Source of the DNA: Porphyromonas vaginalis
GTDB taxonomy: Bacteria > Bacteroidota > Bacteroidia > Bacteroidales > Porphyromonadaceae
NCBI RefSeq assembly: GCF_958301595.1
Contig: NZ_CATQJU010000001.1
Coordinates: 1-64,000, forward strand
DNA length: 64,000 nucleotides
Reading direction: 5' to 3'
Positions 16,297 through 24,965 of the stretch are shown here, in pieces. Within the stretch, counting starts at the first letter, position 1; every line of letters begins with the position of its first letter. The notes beneath the pieces were generated by a model. The model was not told the DNA's origin and did not search any database. It worked only from the letters and a program-made list of their open reading frames with translations. A program made the translations under genes and the position numbers.

Positions 16297-17696
16297 AAGT
16301 CACGACCAGGCTTGAGCGTCTCGGCATCGCCATAGCTAAGGGTCGCGTTGACCAGCGTTGCCGCAAGATTGCTGCCTCCTTTGCGTCCCTCGATGATGAG
16401 CTTAGGGATGTCGTGAAAGGGCTTGACCATGTGCTTTGACTCGCACACATGGACGAAGCCTACGGGTGCTGCGACAATTCCAGCGGGGTGAGCCTTGCCC
16501 TGGCGAATGAGGTGCGCCAGCTCCATGAGAGCCGTCGGAGCGTTGCCAAAAGCGTAGAGCGCATCGGGATGCTCCTCGACGGCGAGCCGTATGCCCGCCT
16601 GCGTACGGGTAATGTCCAGACGCTCTGCCATCTCAGCCACACGTGGGTCGTGCAGGTAGCAGAGCACCTCGATACCGTAGCGTGCCAAGGCACCTTTGCG
16701 GATGCCCGAAGCGACCATCGTCACGTCGGTCACGATGGTGCGTATCTTGCCATCGACATAGCCTTGGTAAATGCGAGAGACTGCATTGGGATCGCTGTAG
16801 AGTAGCTCCTCCATCTCAAAGTCCGCCGTCGTATGGACAGCGTGTAGCATCGCCCATAGATGGTCGAGCGGATAGCTCTCGGGATGCTTGAGTAGCGAGA
16901 GGATCGTGCGAAAGCTTTCGCTCATGATGCGCTGCCCCACCTTCTCTTCGTCACTACCTTTGTCACGATAGTAACCTCGTGGTGTGACGATCTTGCCCTT
17001 TGAGAGGAAGCTCTGACTATTGCCGATGATGAGGACGGTAAACATATCGACATCTTGCGTATCCAGCTCTCGTAGGGTCGTCGTCCAGACACGCTGGTCG
17101 GGACGCCCCGCCTGTTGCACTAGTCCTACGGGCGTATCGGGTGAGCGGTGCTTGAGAAACAGCTCGCGCACACGCTCCAACTGCCAGTACCGCTTGATGC
17201 TCTTAGGGTTGTATAGTGCCGTGACGAAGTCAGCCTCCGCAGCCGCTATGGCGCGTCGCTCGATGATTGCCCACGGAGTCATCAGATCACTCAGCGAGAT
17301 GATGCAGAGGTCATGACCAATGGGTGCCCCGAGGAGGGCAGCTGCTTTCTGAAAGGCGGAGATCCCAGGTAGGACCTCTAGCTCTACATCACTGCCCCGC
17401 TCATCGCACATCTCATAGAGGAGCGGAGCCATCCCATAGATGCCCGCATCGCCAGAGCTAATGACACAGACGGTCTGCCCAGCCTCAGCTCGCTCGATAG
17501 CTAGCCTGGCTCGCTCACGCTCTTGGCGCATACCAGTGTCAATGCACTCAGCACCCTCGTGTAGGTACTCTTGGATAAACTGAAAGTAGTAAGCATACCC
17601 GACCACCACATCAGCCTCTCTGAGGGCTTGATGCACAGCGGGCGTTATATCTTCAGGACTGCCGGGACCGATGCCGGCGATATAAATCTTTTTCAT
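16293..17696 (-). CDS. CbiH-CbiC fusion: precorrin-3B C17-methyltransferase / cobalt-precorrin-8 methylmutase
   Basis: 467 residues. Residues about 1-245 form the CbiH/CobJ ring-contracting C17 methylase (IAGIGPGSPEDITPA, VGYAYYF, SSGDAGIYGMAPLL, EVLPGISAFQKAAALLGAPIG). Residues about 255-467 form CbiC/CobH, which moves the C11 methyl to C12. The catalytic His lies in AVHTTADFEMEELL, and the family segments VTDVTMVASGI, GNAPTALMEL and VGFVHVCESK are present. Unlike the other fusions here, the two activities are not consecutive in the pathway. It is the first corrin-ring gene of the run, 40 bases after the PepSY gene. Confidence 0.93.
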   Translation of the reverse strand: MKKIYIAGIGPGSPEDITPAVHQALREADVVVGYAYYFQFIQEYLHEGAECIDTGMRQERERARLAIERAEAGQTVCVISSGDAGIYGMAPLLYEMCDERGSDVELEVLPGISAFQKAAALLGAPIGHDLCIISLSDLMTPWAIIERRAIAAAEADFVTALYNPKSIKRYWQLERVRELFLKHRSPDTPVGLVQQAGRPDQRVWTTTLRELDTQDVDMFTVLIIGNSQSFLSKGKIVTPRGYYRDKGSDEEKVGQRIMSESFRTILSLLKHPESYPLDHLWAMLHAVHTTADFEMEELLYSDPNAVSRIYQGYVDGKIRTIVTDVTMVASGIRKGALARYGIEVLCYLHDPRVAEMAERLDITRTQAGIRLAVEEHPDALYAFGNAPTALMELAHLIRQGKAHPAGIVAAPVGFVHVCESKHMVKPFHDIPKLIIEGRKGGSNLAATLVNATLSYGDAETLKPGRDL

Positions 17697-17736
17697 AGTC
17701 TCTCTTTGCTATTGTTGGACGGGCTTGGCACACCTC

Positions 17737-19203
17737 TTATTTGTTGCGGCGAGACTTAGCCCGATGAATTACTCTGCGAAGATAACGAAAACCGAGTATT
17801 ACACCACTCACCGAAACGACCAAACCACCTAGCACCAGCACCAACATACAGATGACGCGTAGCGTGGGATGCTCTGCAAAGAAGCCGATGCGGAGGTTGT
17901 GACAGAAGGGGTAAAGCCACTTCTTGACCCGCCCATTGAGACTGTAATAGCGTGTCTCCCCTGTCGTCGGACTGATGTAGAGACGACTCGACTCCTTGTC
18001 CTGTGCCGAGATGCGGTAGATCGGTAGCTCGTAGAGGTTGTTTAGACTGACATAGTAGTTGTCGTAGCTTTCCATCAGCTCAATCTGCATGTCGGAGGTT
18101 CCCAGCACAGGCGTGAGCTTAGCTTTGATATCCTCTTCGGTCAGACGCAACGGCTGTGGAGCTTCGCCCAGCGCATCCCAGCTCTCTAGCTGTCCGTGGC
18201 GCTGCACCTCGTAGTAAGGGTGTCCGCCATAGCTGCGCCAAGTGATCTGCTGCACGCCGCCTAGGTCGAGCAGCAGGCGGTAGTCATAAATGTCCGAGCG
18301 GCCCAGCTGGGGAGCCTCTACGACCTGCACCTCCTTGCGCTTCGCCTTCGTGTCGTGCTGAGGCACGATCCACGACGGCAAGTCGTAGAGCGACATGACC
18401 CCGCTGAGGGCGAAGAGCGTCAGCGAGAGTCCGAAGATGACGCCCCCGACGAGGTGCCAGTGCAAAACTTTATTGCGCTTGTAGGGACTGCGCAACCGCT
18501 TCGTCCGTCTCCACATACGGACGTAGAGACGTATCCCGAGGTAAAGGCCGGTAAATGCAGCAATGACAGCGAGCGAGGCGAAGATTGAGATGACCCAGAG
18601 CCAGGCGGTGCGGTTTTGCCTTAGCCACCAATAGTAAAACATGTGGGGAATCGTACCACACGACGCCCCGATACGCTCAGAGCGGGTGCATAGCTGGACC
18701 GCCTCGCCCGTTTGACTAGAGAGATAAAGGTAAGTTCCCTCTGAATCGTCAAAGCGGTATCGGTAGAGAGGCAGATCCTTCTTGATCCTCGGGTAAGGTG
18801 TCCACGTGTCTATGTGCCGTATCGTATCAACCGCCACGATGGGTGCAGAGCTAAAGCGCATTGCATACTGCTCGTACCAAGAGTCAGGCACCGACTCCTC
18901 TGCTGTCGTCAGGAGCGAGTCCGCATGCCACAGATACCCCCCCTCGCTTGTCTCCACACGCCACACCGGCTTGCCACAATGCGTAGTGAGTGCGAGTGCC
19001 GTCAGCTCTTCGCCAGGCTGTAGCTTCGCCTGCAGTGTAGCCTCCGAGGGAAGAGTCGCAGAGGATGCAAGGGTGTCTTGTAGTGGTAAGTCCTTGTCCC
19101 CTAAGCGGGGGAAGGAGCAGAAGATCATCACCCCTCCAGAGATCAACCATAAGAGGAAGAGCGGAGCACAGATGGTGCCTAGTACTTTGTGAAGCCAGCG
19201 CAT
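17737..19203 (-). CDS. PepSY-domain inner-membrane protein (PiuB/XusC-like putative reductase)
   Basis: 488 residues. TM1 is close to the N-terminus (residues about 5-30), then two PepSY-like periplasmic regions, and further TM segments near 205-230, 250-275 and the C-terminal end (LVLVLGGLVVSVSGVILGF), with a basic tail. This is the layout of PepSY-TM proteins found next to siderophore receptors. Several of these are proposed ferric reductases, including the third protein of the Bacteroides XusABC system as I recall it. Here it follows a TonB receptor and a DUF4374 lipoprotein and precedes B12 genes, so reduction of imported metal (Fe or Co) is a reasonable inference, not shown. Confidence 0.8.
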   Translation of the reverse strand: MRWLHKVLGTICAPLFLLWLISGGVMIFCSFPRLGDKDLPLQDTLASSATLPSEATLQAKLQPGEELTALALTTHCGKPVWRVETSEGGYLWHADSLLTTAEESVPDSWYEQYAMRFSSAPIVAVDTIRHIDTWTPYPRIKKDLPLYRYRFDDSEGTYLYLSSQTGEAVQLCTRSERIGASCGTIPHMFYYWWLRQNRTAWLWVISIFASLAVIAAFTGLYLGIRLYVRMWRRTKRLRSPYKRNKVLHWHLVGGVIFGLSLTLFALSGVMSLYDLPSWIVPQHDTKAKRKEVQVVEAPQLGRSDIYDYRLLLDLGGVQQITWRSYGGHPYYEVQRHGQLESWDALGEAPQPLRLTEEDIKAKLTPVLGTSDMQIELMESYDNYYVSLNNLYELPIYRISAQDKESSRLYISPTTGETRYYSLNGRVKKWLYPFCHNLRIGFFAEHPTLRVICMLVLVLGGLVVSVSGVILGFRYLRRVIHRAKSRRNK

Positions 19204-19285
19204 AGTTGGTATGTAATAGGATTATAGGGTTGTCATTGTTTATAAGAGAGGTCTCCTAAGCTGTGAAGTCTCCCATAAGAAGCAA

Positions 19286-19320
19286 CGGTGCGACCGCTAG
19301 CAAACGCAGCAGCCGCACCG
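19286..19320 (-). other. Stem-loop in the gap between DUF4374 and PepSY genes
   Basis: CGGTGCG (19286-19292) pairs with CGCACCG (19314-19320). A second, AT-poor hairpin (GAGAGC/GCTCTC type) lies near 19334-19348. The 187-base gap is the largest within the minus-strand run, so the hairpin may cause partial termination or mRNA processing. No U-run follows. Confidence 0.35.
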
Positions 19321-19390
19321 TGTGGTGAGTCTCTCACGAAAGAGAGCTCCGTATTAGTAGCTCAGCCACTAGTGTAGCCGTACTAGAGGT

Positions 19391-20689
19391 TTACTCCTTG
19401 ACGATTGGAGTGATGCGATCTATCTCGAAGCCGTCAGCCAGCGTAGCGCCCTTAGTCACCTTGCGGGTGTTGACGTTGTACTGGTAGATGGTCGTAGGAG
19501 CGCCCTCCACATTGGCACCGATGCTAACCAAGTCACCATTGCGTACGACCAACTGACCGAAGTTGCCATTGCTGAATGGGATATCCTTGATATGCTCGAC
19601 CTGCTGCGTCTTCATGTTGCAGCGTAGCCAGTAGTAGATATAGCGGTTCTTCTTGCTGCTCCATTCGGTATTACCCTTCTCCTTGAAGTCAGGGTCCTGC
19701 ATATAGAGGAGTACCTCGTCATCATTGAGCGGGAAGACCGTGATGATCTTACCACGAGGCTGTGCATAGCCGTCGAAGCTCTTGTCCGTCTCCATAGAGC
19801 CAGCATTGACACGGAAGAGGAAGCTGCGTTGCTTCGTACCGCTCTTTTTCTTAGCATTCTCGGGGATATTGCAGGTAGCTGCAGCGAAGTAGAAGTTGCC
19901 CTTGGAGTCAAAGAAAGTCTTCTGACTGCGTGTCTCTCCAAAAGAGGTAGAGCTTAGGTGCTCGCAGCGTGTGTCCTTGTCGATCTTCTTCACCTGCATC
20001 GTACTCGCATCGATGAAGGCGATGTAGATCTCATTACGCTTGGGAGGTAGTGCCATAGAGGTCTTCTTAGACTTCTCCATATAAACGTGTGGGTAGATAA
20101 GCATATTGTCAGCCTTGCGGTAACCAAGCAGACCGCTAGAGTTGAAGATTTCACCCTCTGCGGGCTTAGGTAGGTCAAGCTTGCCCTCAGCAGTGATGAC
20201 CATCTTGTTGACATCGACCTTGACCCAAGAAACCTCTTGCTTGTCACCTACGGAGCTAACCATGACGAGTGTGTTGTCGTCTAGCCAAGCGTGTGAGAAG
20301 CGACGGTCAAGGATCTGTGGCATAGGAAACTCCTTGATTGTCTCGACGCCCGTGTTGGAGACGCGGAACCTGCCGAAGCGACCTTCACGAGAGACACTGT
20401 AGTAGTAGCCCTGGTGATATAATACGTTAGGCGTTATGGTAGATGCTGAAGTCTCTACACCCTGTCCCTTGATACTCAGGACACCCGTGGTCAGGTCAGC
20501 GACACGTGCGATGATGTGCGGGTCAGTGTTAGCGGTTGACTGACCAGTGGCTCCATCTATAGGTACCCATAGGTCATAGCCCATGGTTATCTCCTTCTCA
20601 GGATTGGGCGTATCTGATTCACACGACGTGAACGAGAGTGTGACGAGGGCGACTACGAGAGCCGCCAGCAAGCGATAAGCTTTAGTCAT
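19391..20689 (-). CDS. DUF4374 lipoprotein (putative beta-propeller surface binding protein, XusB-like)
   Basis: 432 residues with a lipoprotein signal (lipobox LSFTSC, Cys about 23). The rest is repeated beta-strand sequence with no catalytic motif, matching the DUF4374 family as I recognise it and probably a beta-propeller. In Bacteroides, lipoproteins at this position bind the ligand outside the TonB receptor: XusB binds ferri-siderophore and the unrelated propeller BtuG binds cobalamin. It lies 39 bases downstream of the TonB receptor and behind a cobalamin riboswitch. A corrinoid, cobalt or tetrapyrrole ligand is therefore suggested but unproven. Confidence 0.75.
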   Translation of the reverse strand: MTKAYRLLAALVVALVTLSFTSCESDTPNPEKEITMGYDLWVPIDGATGQSTANTDPHIIARVADLTTGVLSIKGQGVETSASTITPNVLYHQGYYYSVSREGRFGRFRVSNTGVETIKEFPMPQILDRRFSHAWLDDNTLVMVSSVGDKQEVSWVKVDVNKMVITAEGKLDLPKPAEGEIFNSSGLLGYRKADNMLIYPHVYMEKSKKTSMALPPKRNEIYIAFIDASTMQVKKIDKDTRCEHLSSTSFGETRSQKTFFDSKGNFYFAAATCNIPENAKKKSGTKQRSFLFRVNAGSMETDKSFDGYAQPRGKIITVFPLNDDEVLLYMQDPDFKEKGNTEWSSKKNRYIYYWLRCNMKTQQVEHIKDIPFSNGNFGQLVVRNGDLVSIGANVEGAPTTIYQYNVNTRKVTKGATLADGFEIDRITPIVKE

Positions 20690-20728
20690 AGTTATCTTAG
20701 TTTGTATTATTAGTATATAAGTATGTCT

Positions 20729-22888
20729 CTAGTTCAGAAATATGCGGAGCTTGCAGTAGAAGGCGCGTCCGGGCTTCTGTAACATATAGTTGTCGTAGAG
20801 CGGACGGTCTAGCAGGTTGCTACTCTGCAGTGATATGGAGTAGCGGTCGTGAGCAAAGCTCCAGGTGACACCAGCCGAGAGATCGTAGCTGGTCGGTATG
20901 ATAGCCTTAGTGTCCTTGCGACCGAAGGCTGCCCAGGTGAGGTAAAACCAGTGGATATAGCCCAGTCCAGCGTTGAAGTGTATAGCACTCGCCTGTATGC
21001 CAAACGGCTTGCGCCAGTTAGCCCCTAGGAGCAGGTTGCCGTAGAGAAAGGGGTCGTTCGGGATCCGATAGCCATAGGTCGGATTCGGCTTACCATAGAT
21101 GTTGATGCGCGTGCGGTCCCGCTCATCGGTGTAAGTGCCATTGAGCGTAAGGTCTAGGAGGTTGGCGTAGTTGTACTTGACCTCCATCTCGCCACCGAGG
21201 ACGAGCGATGAGCCGACATTATCGTACTGGCTCTCGACATCACCCATCACCACACGGTGGATGTAGTTAGAGACGTCTCGGTAGAAGGCGGTCGCCTCGT
21301 AGTTGAGGAAGTGTAGGTCGCCCCACTGCGCCTGACCATAGAGCGTCAAGTTCAGGTTGTAAGCTTGCTCAGGGTGGAGCTTGAAGTTGGGGTAGATGTT
21401 GGCACCATTACCCATCAGCTCGCGAGCTGTCGGCAAACGGGTGGCTCGCTCGAAGGAACCTTTGATGGCTAGCTCGTCAACAATCGTATAGCGCAGCCCA
21501 AGGCCGTAGCCTAGCTCGTTCTTCGTCTGCTGCGCTGGCACCTTGTCAGAGCCTGTCAACCAATACATATCAGCCTGCTCGATGGCAACGTGGTAGAGAT
21601 AGTCCTTGACAAAGAGCATCCCACGCAAGCGACCGTTGAGAAGCGACGTCCCATAGGACAGTCCCAAGATGTGCCTTCCCATACGATCCCTTGAGGCCTC
21701 AAAGTTCGGATCGTAGGTATCGTACCGCTCATTGGCGACGGCGGTCATCTGATAGTTAAGGTTGAGATGTCCGCCCCGTGGTAGCACGTAGGCAAGGTTA
21801 GCCCGAGCCGTCCAGGTAGGGCGCACCGTGTGGCGTATCATACGTGTGCGACGCATCACCTCGCTATAGTGAGTCTCTACGAAGGTCCCGTCCCAGCTGT
21901 ACTTGCGGTAGGCGGTATCTGTGATGATAATATGGTTGCGAGCGAATGATGCATCTACCGTAGCCGATAGTCCGGGGGTGAATAGATTGCGCTTGGCGTA
22001 GTGTGCCGAGAAGCTCAAGTCGTCACGGTCCCGCATCGCCTCGCCGATGACTAGCGACTGGCGAAAGCCGGTCTGTATCTCGCTCGCGCTCTTCGTATAG
22101 CCCACTCCGAACAGGGCTGCGTCGGCCCATGGCTTCTTAGTCACGCCCAGCTGCAGACGGCCCAGGAGCGACTGGTAACCATCGTGAAAGCGTCTGAAGT
22201 CTCGCTGCTCGTACTCTTGGGACTCAGCATTCCACACCTCCACACCGCGCATGATGTAGTCGTTCTTCGAGTATTGATAGCGTAGCGTAGGACGCACTGT
22301 AAAGCCGCTCCGCTGCTCTCTATACTGCCCCGTCAGGTCTAAGGCAAAGGTGTGAAAGGAGCCACCTCGCAGCGAACAGTCCAGATAGCTCTCCCCACGC
22401 GTGTTCGTTACTATGTTGACCGCTCCTCCGAGAGCGTCCATCCCTAGCTCAGGAGGTACCACCCCTTTGTAGATTTCGACGCGGTCGATGAGGTTCACCG
22501 GTAGCGTAGCAAGCGAAGCCCCCTCACCCATCGAGGAGAGCGGCACACCATTGATAAAGTAGCGGACAGCATGCCCCGACATACCATTGATCGATAGCTC
22601 ATTGCTCGAGCCTACGCCACCAGACTCTCTGAGCCGTACGCCCGAACTCTGAGCGACCAACTCGTTGAGACTACCCATAGAGGCGATGAGCGGCTTGACG
22701 TCTAGGCTGATCGCCGAGAGCGCCTGCTGCTGCATAATACGTCTATGAGTAGGAGCCACTACGACCACTTCGCCGAGACGCTTGTAGTCTATTGTGTCGC
22801 GATGATTCCTGAGCGTATCCCGCTGCGCTGCGAGCGGGAGGACACAGCTAGCTAGTAGCAGGAATAGGTAAAAGTAGCTACGTCTCAT
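20729..22888 (-). CDS. TonB-dependent outer-membrane receptor (XusA-like) under cobalamin riboswitch control
   Basis: 719 residues with a signal peptide (MRRSYFYLFLLLASCVLPLAAQ), a plug domain (about 40-160: LGEVVVVAPT, SINGMSGHAVRYFINGVPL, DRVEIYKGVVPPELGMDALGGAVNIVTN) and a beta-barrel ending in an aromatic C-terminal strand (FYCKLRIFLN). No N-terminal carboxypeptidase-like domain is present, so it is not SusC-like. It begins 4 bases after the CbiK-like gene and is followed by the DUF4374 and PepSY genes. The order TonB receptor - lipoprotein - PepSY matches the Bacteroides Xus module, while the leader riboswitch points to a B12-related cargo. Confidence 0.88.
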   Translation of the reverse strand: MRRSYFYLFLLLASCVLPLAAQRDTLRNHRDTIDYKRLGEVVVVAPTHRRIMQQQALSAISLDVKPLIASMGSLNELVAQSSGVRLRESGGVGSSNELSINGMSGHAVRYFINGVPLSSMGEGASLATLPVNLIDRVEIYKGVVPPELGMDALGGAVNIVTNTRGESYLDCSLRGGSFHTFALDLTGQYREQRSGFTVRPTLRYQYSKNDYIMRGVEVWNAESQEYEQRDFRRFHDGYQSLLGRLQLGVTKKPWADAALFGVGYTKSASEIQTGFRQSLVIGEAMRDRDDLSFSAHYAKRNLFTPGLSATVDASFARNHIIITDTAYRKYSWDGTFVETHYSEVMRRTRMIRHTVRPTWTARANLAYVLPRGGHLNLNYQMTAVANERYDTYDPNFEASRDRMGRHILGLSYGTSLLNGRLRGMLFVKDYLYHVAIEQADMYWLTGSDKVPAQQTKNELGYGLGLRYTIVDELAIKGSFERATRLPTARELMGNGANIYPNFKLHPEQAYNLNLTLYGQAQWGDLHFLNYEATAFYRDVSNYIHRVVMGDVESQYDNVGSSLVLGGEMEVKYNYANLLDLTLNGTYTDERDRTRINIYGKPNPTYGYRIPNDPFLYGNLLLGANWRKPFGIQASAIHFNAGLGYIHWFYLTWAAFGRKDTKAIIPTSYDLSAGVTWSFAHDRYSISLQSSNLLDRPLYDNYMLQKPGRAFYCKLRIFLN

Positions 22889-22892
22889 CGAA

Positions 22893-23843
22893 TTACCGAG
22901 CTATGGAGTCGGACTTGTGCAACTTCTCGCCTGTTTCCTCGTAGATTGCCTTCTTGTCCATGATGGAGAGGCGATGATGTGTCATGAAGAAGTCGACCTT
23001 TCTCAAGATCATCTCCTGTATCTCAGGTAGCTCGCCCAAGCCACGCACCACGCTCTCGACCTCATATCCGAGAGCCTCTAGCTGGGGTTGCCACTCTTGG
23101 AGCATATCCTCCTTAGCGTGCTCGCCTGCTACGATCATCAGCGGCTGTAGACAGACTCGCTTGAGGCCCGTAGCGCGCAGACGCTCCAGAGCCTCCTCGT
23201 AGTAAGGGTAGCCCTCCACGCAGCCCACAATCACTTGACCATAGCCGTGACGCTGCAGATAGTGATCCAGCATCGCATACTGAGCCGTAGCACTGTCGTA
23301 AGTGCCATGCCCCACCCAGATGTAAGCCACCTCTGGATCGAGGTGAGCCGTCATGATGGCGGTCAAATCCTTGTAATCACTCTCGTAGAAGAGGAGTGGC
23401 GTCACCAGTCTGATCTTCTTAAAGAGGCTCTGCTGATGCGCCACCTCATAGGATAGCGACTCCATCTCTACCCCATCGACGATGGTCGTCGAGACAACCA
23501 GCAGATGGGTAAAGCCCTCACGGGCTAGCTCTTTGAGCGCTTCGCCTGGCGTGGGGATCTCTATGCCACGCGCAGCTAGACGCTTGCGTACGATACGCGA
23601 ACTATAAGCTTGACGAACCTCTAATTCAGGATGGGCGGTAGCTATGCGCTCATTGATCGCATCGAGCGTGACCCGACGGGTGTCGTCATGCGTTGTGCCA
23701 AAGTGAACCACGAGGATAGCTCCTTTGTCATTAGGTCCCATACCTGCAAAGAGCGAGTCAGTCTCAAAGATCTTATTGCCCGCCTGTAGCGATAGCCCAC
23801 CGAGGAGTAGTGTCATATATAATAATAGGAGTCGTTGCATCAT
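22893..23843 (-). CDS. Exported CbiK-family protein lacking one active-site His
   Basis: About 316 residues from ATG 23843, which begins a signal peptide (MMQRLLLLYMTLLLGGLSLQAG). A GTG at 23885 gives a longer, less plausible start. The fold is the CbiK chelatase type: LVVHFGTTHDDTRR, IPTPGEALKEL with Glu101, WVGHGTYDS with His179. At the position of the first His ligand (His131 in the paralogue at 8464-9492) this protein has Thr120 within VSTTIVDG. It may therefore bind metal or tetrapyrrole without chelatase turnover. It is the first full gene after the cobalamin riboswitch and is 4 bases ahead of the TonB receptor, so it is probably part of an uptake system. Confidence 0.82.
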   Translation of the reverse strand: MMQRLLLLYMTLLLGGLSLQAGNKIFETDSLFAGMGPNDKGAILVVHFGTTHDDTRRVTLDAINERIATAHPELEVRQAYSSRIVRKRLAARGIEIPTPGEALKELAREGFTHLLVVSTTIVDGVEMESLSYEVAHQQSLFKKIRLVTPLLFYESDYKDLTAIMTAHLDPEVAYIWVGHGTYDSATAQYAMLDHYLQRHGYGQVIVGCVEGYPYYEEALERLRATGLKRVCLQPLMIVAGEHAKEDMLQEWQPQLEALGYEVESVVRGLGELPEIQEMILRKVDFFMTHHRLSIMDKKAIYEETGEKLHKSDSIAR

Positions 23844-23863
23844 ACGATTGTTGCTTTTATCTG

Positions 23864-23977
23864 CTAGGTCAAGTCGATCAACCACCAGCGTAGCATAGCT
23901 TGAGGCATAGCGCAGCTATAGCCCCACGCCCATAGGCGCAGCACCTCTTGAGAGATATGCTTCTGATCGACTGACAT
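23864..23977 (-). CDS. Candidate 37-residue ORF in the riboswitch leader
   Basis: ATG 23977 to TAG 23864 encodes a small protein starting MSVDQKHISQEV, then the aromatic LRLWAWGYSC, and ending LRWWLIDLT. It contains four Trp, one Cys and one His, is not a signal peptide, and has no family I recognise. It lies between the 3' end of the cobalamin aptamer and the CbiK-like ATG (20 bases after its stop). Its first and last codons contain complementary 9-mers (23964-23972 and 23872-23880), so an RNA stem would enclose it. It may be a real leader protein, or the composition may simply reflect the RNA structure. Confidence 0.35.
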   Translation of the reverse strand: MSVDQKHISQEVLRLWAWGYSCAMPQAMLRWWLIDLT

Positions 23978-24030
23978 AGCATTAAGGTACACTTGCCACC
24001 GAGCGTACACAATTATATACTAAGTTGCGA

Positions 24031-24240
24031 GTAGTGGCAGGTCTCCTGACTTACCCCAGCCTATCAGCGCCTTCCCATCTGACCTCAGTCAGACAGTGGC
24101 TTGTATTCATCTTGTGATAGGCTCTGTGAAATAGGGGGGATCACAGTAGCGGGCACTGTACCAGATTCTCACTGGACTTCCCTCTTGCATCACTCGCCTC
24201 ACGAGCAGATGCACCACCACTCAAGGATGTTGTTCCACAA
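24031..24240 (-). ncRNA. Cobalamin riboswitch
   Basis: On the minus strand the order matches the cobalamin (adenosylcobalamin-type) aptamer: GGTGGTGCATCTG near 24222, a hairpin, GGGAAGTCCAGTGAGAATCTGG, the CCCGCTACTGTGA core (about 24142-24154), the AGCCACTG element near 24100, and the terminal GTCAGGAGACCTGCC (24036-24050). Such aptamers switch off translation or transcription when cobalamin binds. It precedes the CbiK-like/TonB/DUF4374/PepSY genes and, without a strong terminator, the cbi genes. A 9-base complementary pair (23872-23880, 23964-23972) downstream could be the expression platform. Confidence 0.95.
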
Positions 24241-24266
24241 AGGTACGAAAAAAGTTAAGGAGCAAA
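24238..24266 (-). promoter_or_regulatory. Promoter of the riboswitch operon
   Basis: Minus strand: TACCTTTG (24245-24238) with a TTTG at 24266-24263, 17 bases further upstream. Transcription would start just before the aptamer. Nothing else in the 380-base leader resembles a promoter. Confidence 0.65.
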
Positions 24267-24335
24267 GGAATGTAGAGGTTAGCGTAGATTCAACTATCAA
24301 ATGCATCAGTCCTGACAGGGCGAATCCAACGCTGA

Positions 24336-24615
24336 CTCGCCACAAAAATTTAGAGTCGATTACACATCGATACGACGCCGTGTCGGGGAAAACGGATTTC
24401 CACGTGGATATTTCGAAATCTCCACGTGGAGAATAAAAAATTCTTCGGAGGAATGAAATGAAACTTCGGAAGAATCAAATGAAACTTCGGAAGAAATGAA
24501 TCACGCCCACGTGGAGAATAAAAAATATCCACGTGGAGATTTGAGATTCCCCACGTGGATATTCAATAAAGGAGGGAATCGAACGAATTTCCCTGTAAAG
24601 ATATGTAATTAGAGG
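24336..24615 (-). repeat. CCACGTGG-rich intergenic element, full copy B
   Basis: Closely follows copy A in sequence and orientation: the TTACACATC end, two CCACGTGG motifs, three 21-base units (CTTCGGAAGAATCAAATGAAA type, about 24440-24500), three CCACGTGG motifs, GGGAATCGAACGAATTT, and the GTAAAGATATGTAA end. It lies between the divergent riboswitch operon and the secreted-protein cluster. The rest of this 720-base gap (24616-24900) shows no gene. A short segment near 24634-24660 (TATATAAT...CAGCCCTG) resembles sequence near 52070-52090. Confidence 0.85.
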
Positions 24616-24900
24616 TTCGAAGGCAGGACTGACACATTGTATATAATACCTCAGCCCTGTTGGAAGCTCGCTTCTAATAGCTCCAAGGTCAGGTGCTACT
24701 TTGGGAGTGCTAGGGAAAATCTCGGGGTGGGCATTCTAATCAAATGAGCATACAAAACGATAGGCACGTGGAGATTAGTCTTTTCTGAAGCAACAATGCC
24801 ACGAGGATTCAATGACTCCATATTATGGTGTAATGCTCGAACCTCCTTCCCCACTTCACTCAAGTAGAAATTCTCCAGTCCATGCAACTGAAATCACCTC

Positions 24901-24931
24901 TTGTTTTTTCATTTTAGATTAGCTATCTTTG
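24901..24931 (+). promoter_or_regulatory. Bacteroidetes promoter for the secreted-protein cluster
   Basis: TTG at 24901-24903, a 20-base spacer, then TATCTTTG at 24924-24931. This is a good match to the Bacteroidetes -33/-7 consensus. It lies 35 bases before the ATG of the leucine-rich repeat gene. Confidence 0.75.
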
Positions 24932-24965
24932 TAATCGTAACCTAGCAGAAAAATAGATATTAATT

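Noticed and set aside
24696-24887. 63-codon minus-strand frame in the 24-kb gap
   Set aside because: No signal, motif or promoter; could be a decayed gene fragment but I cannot support it.
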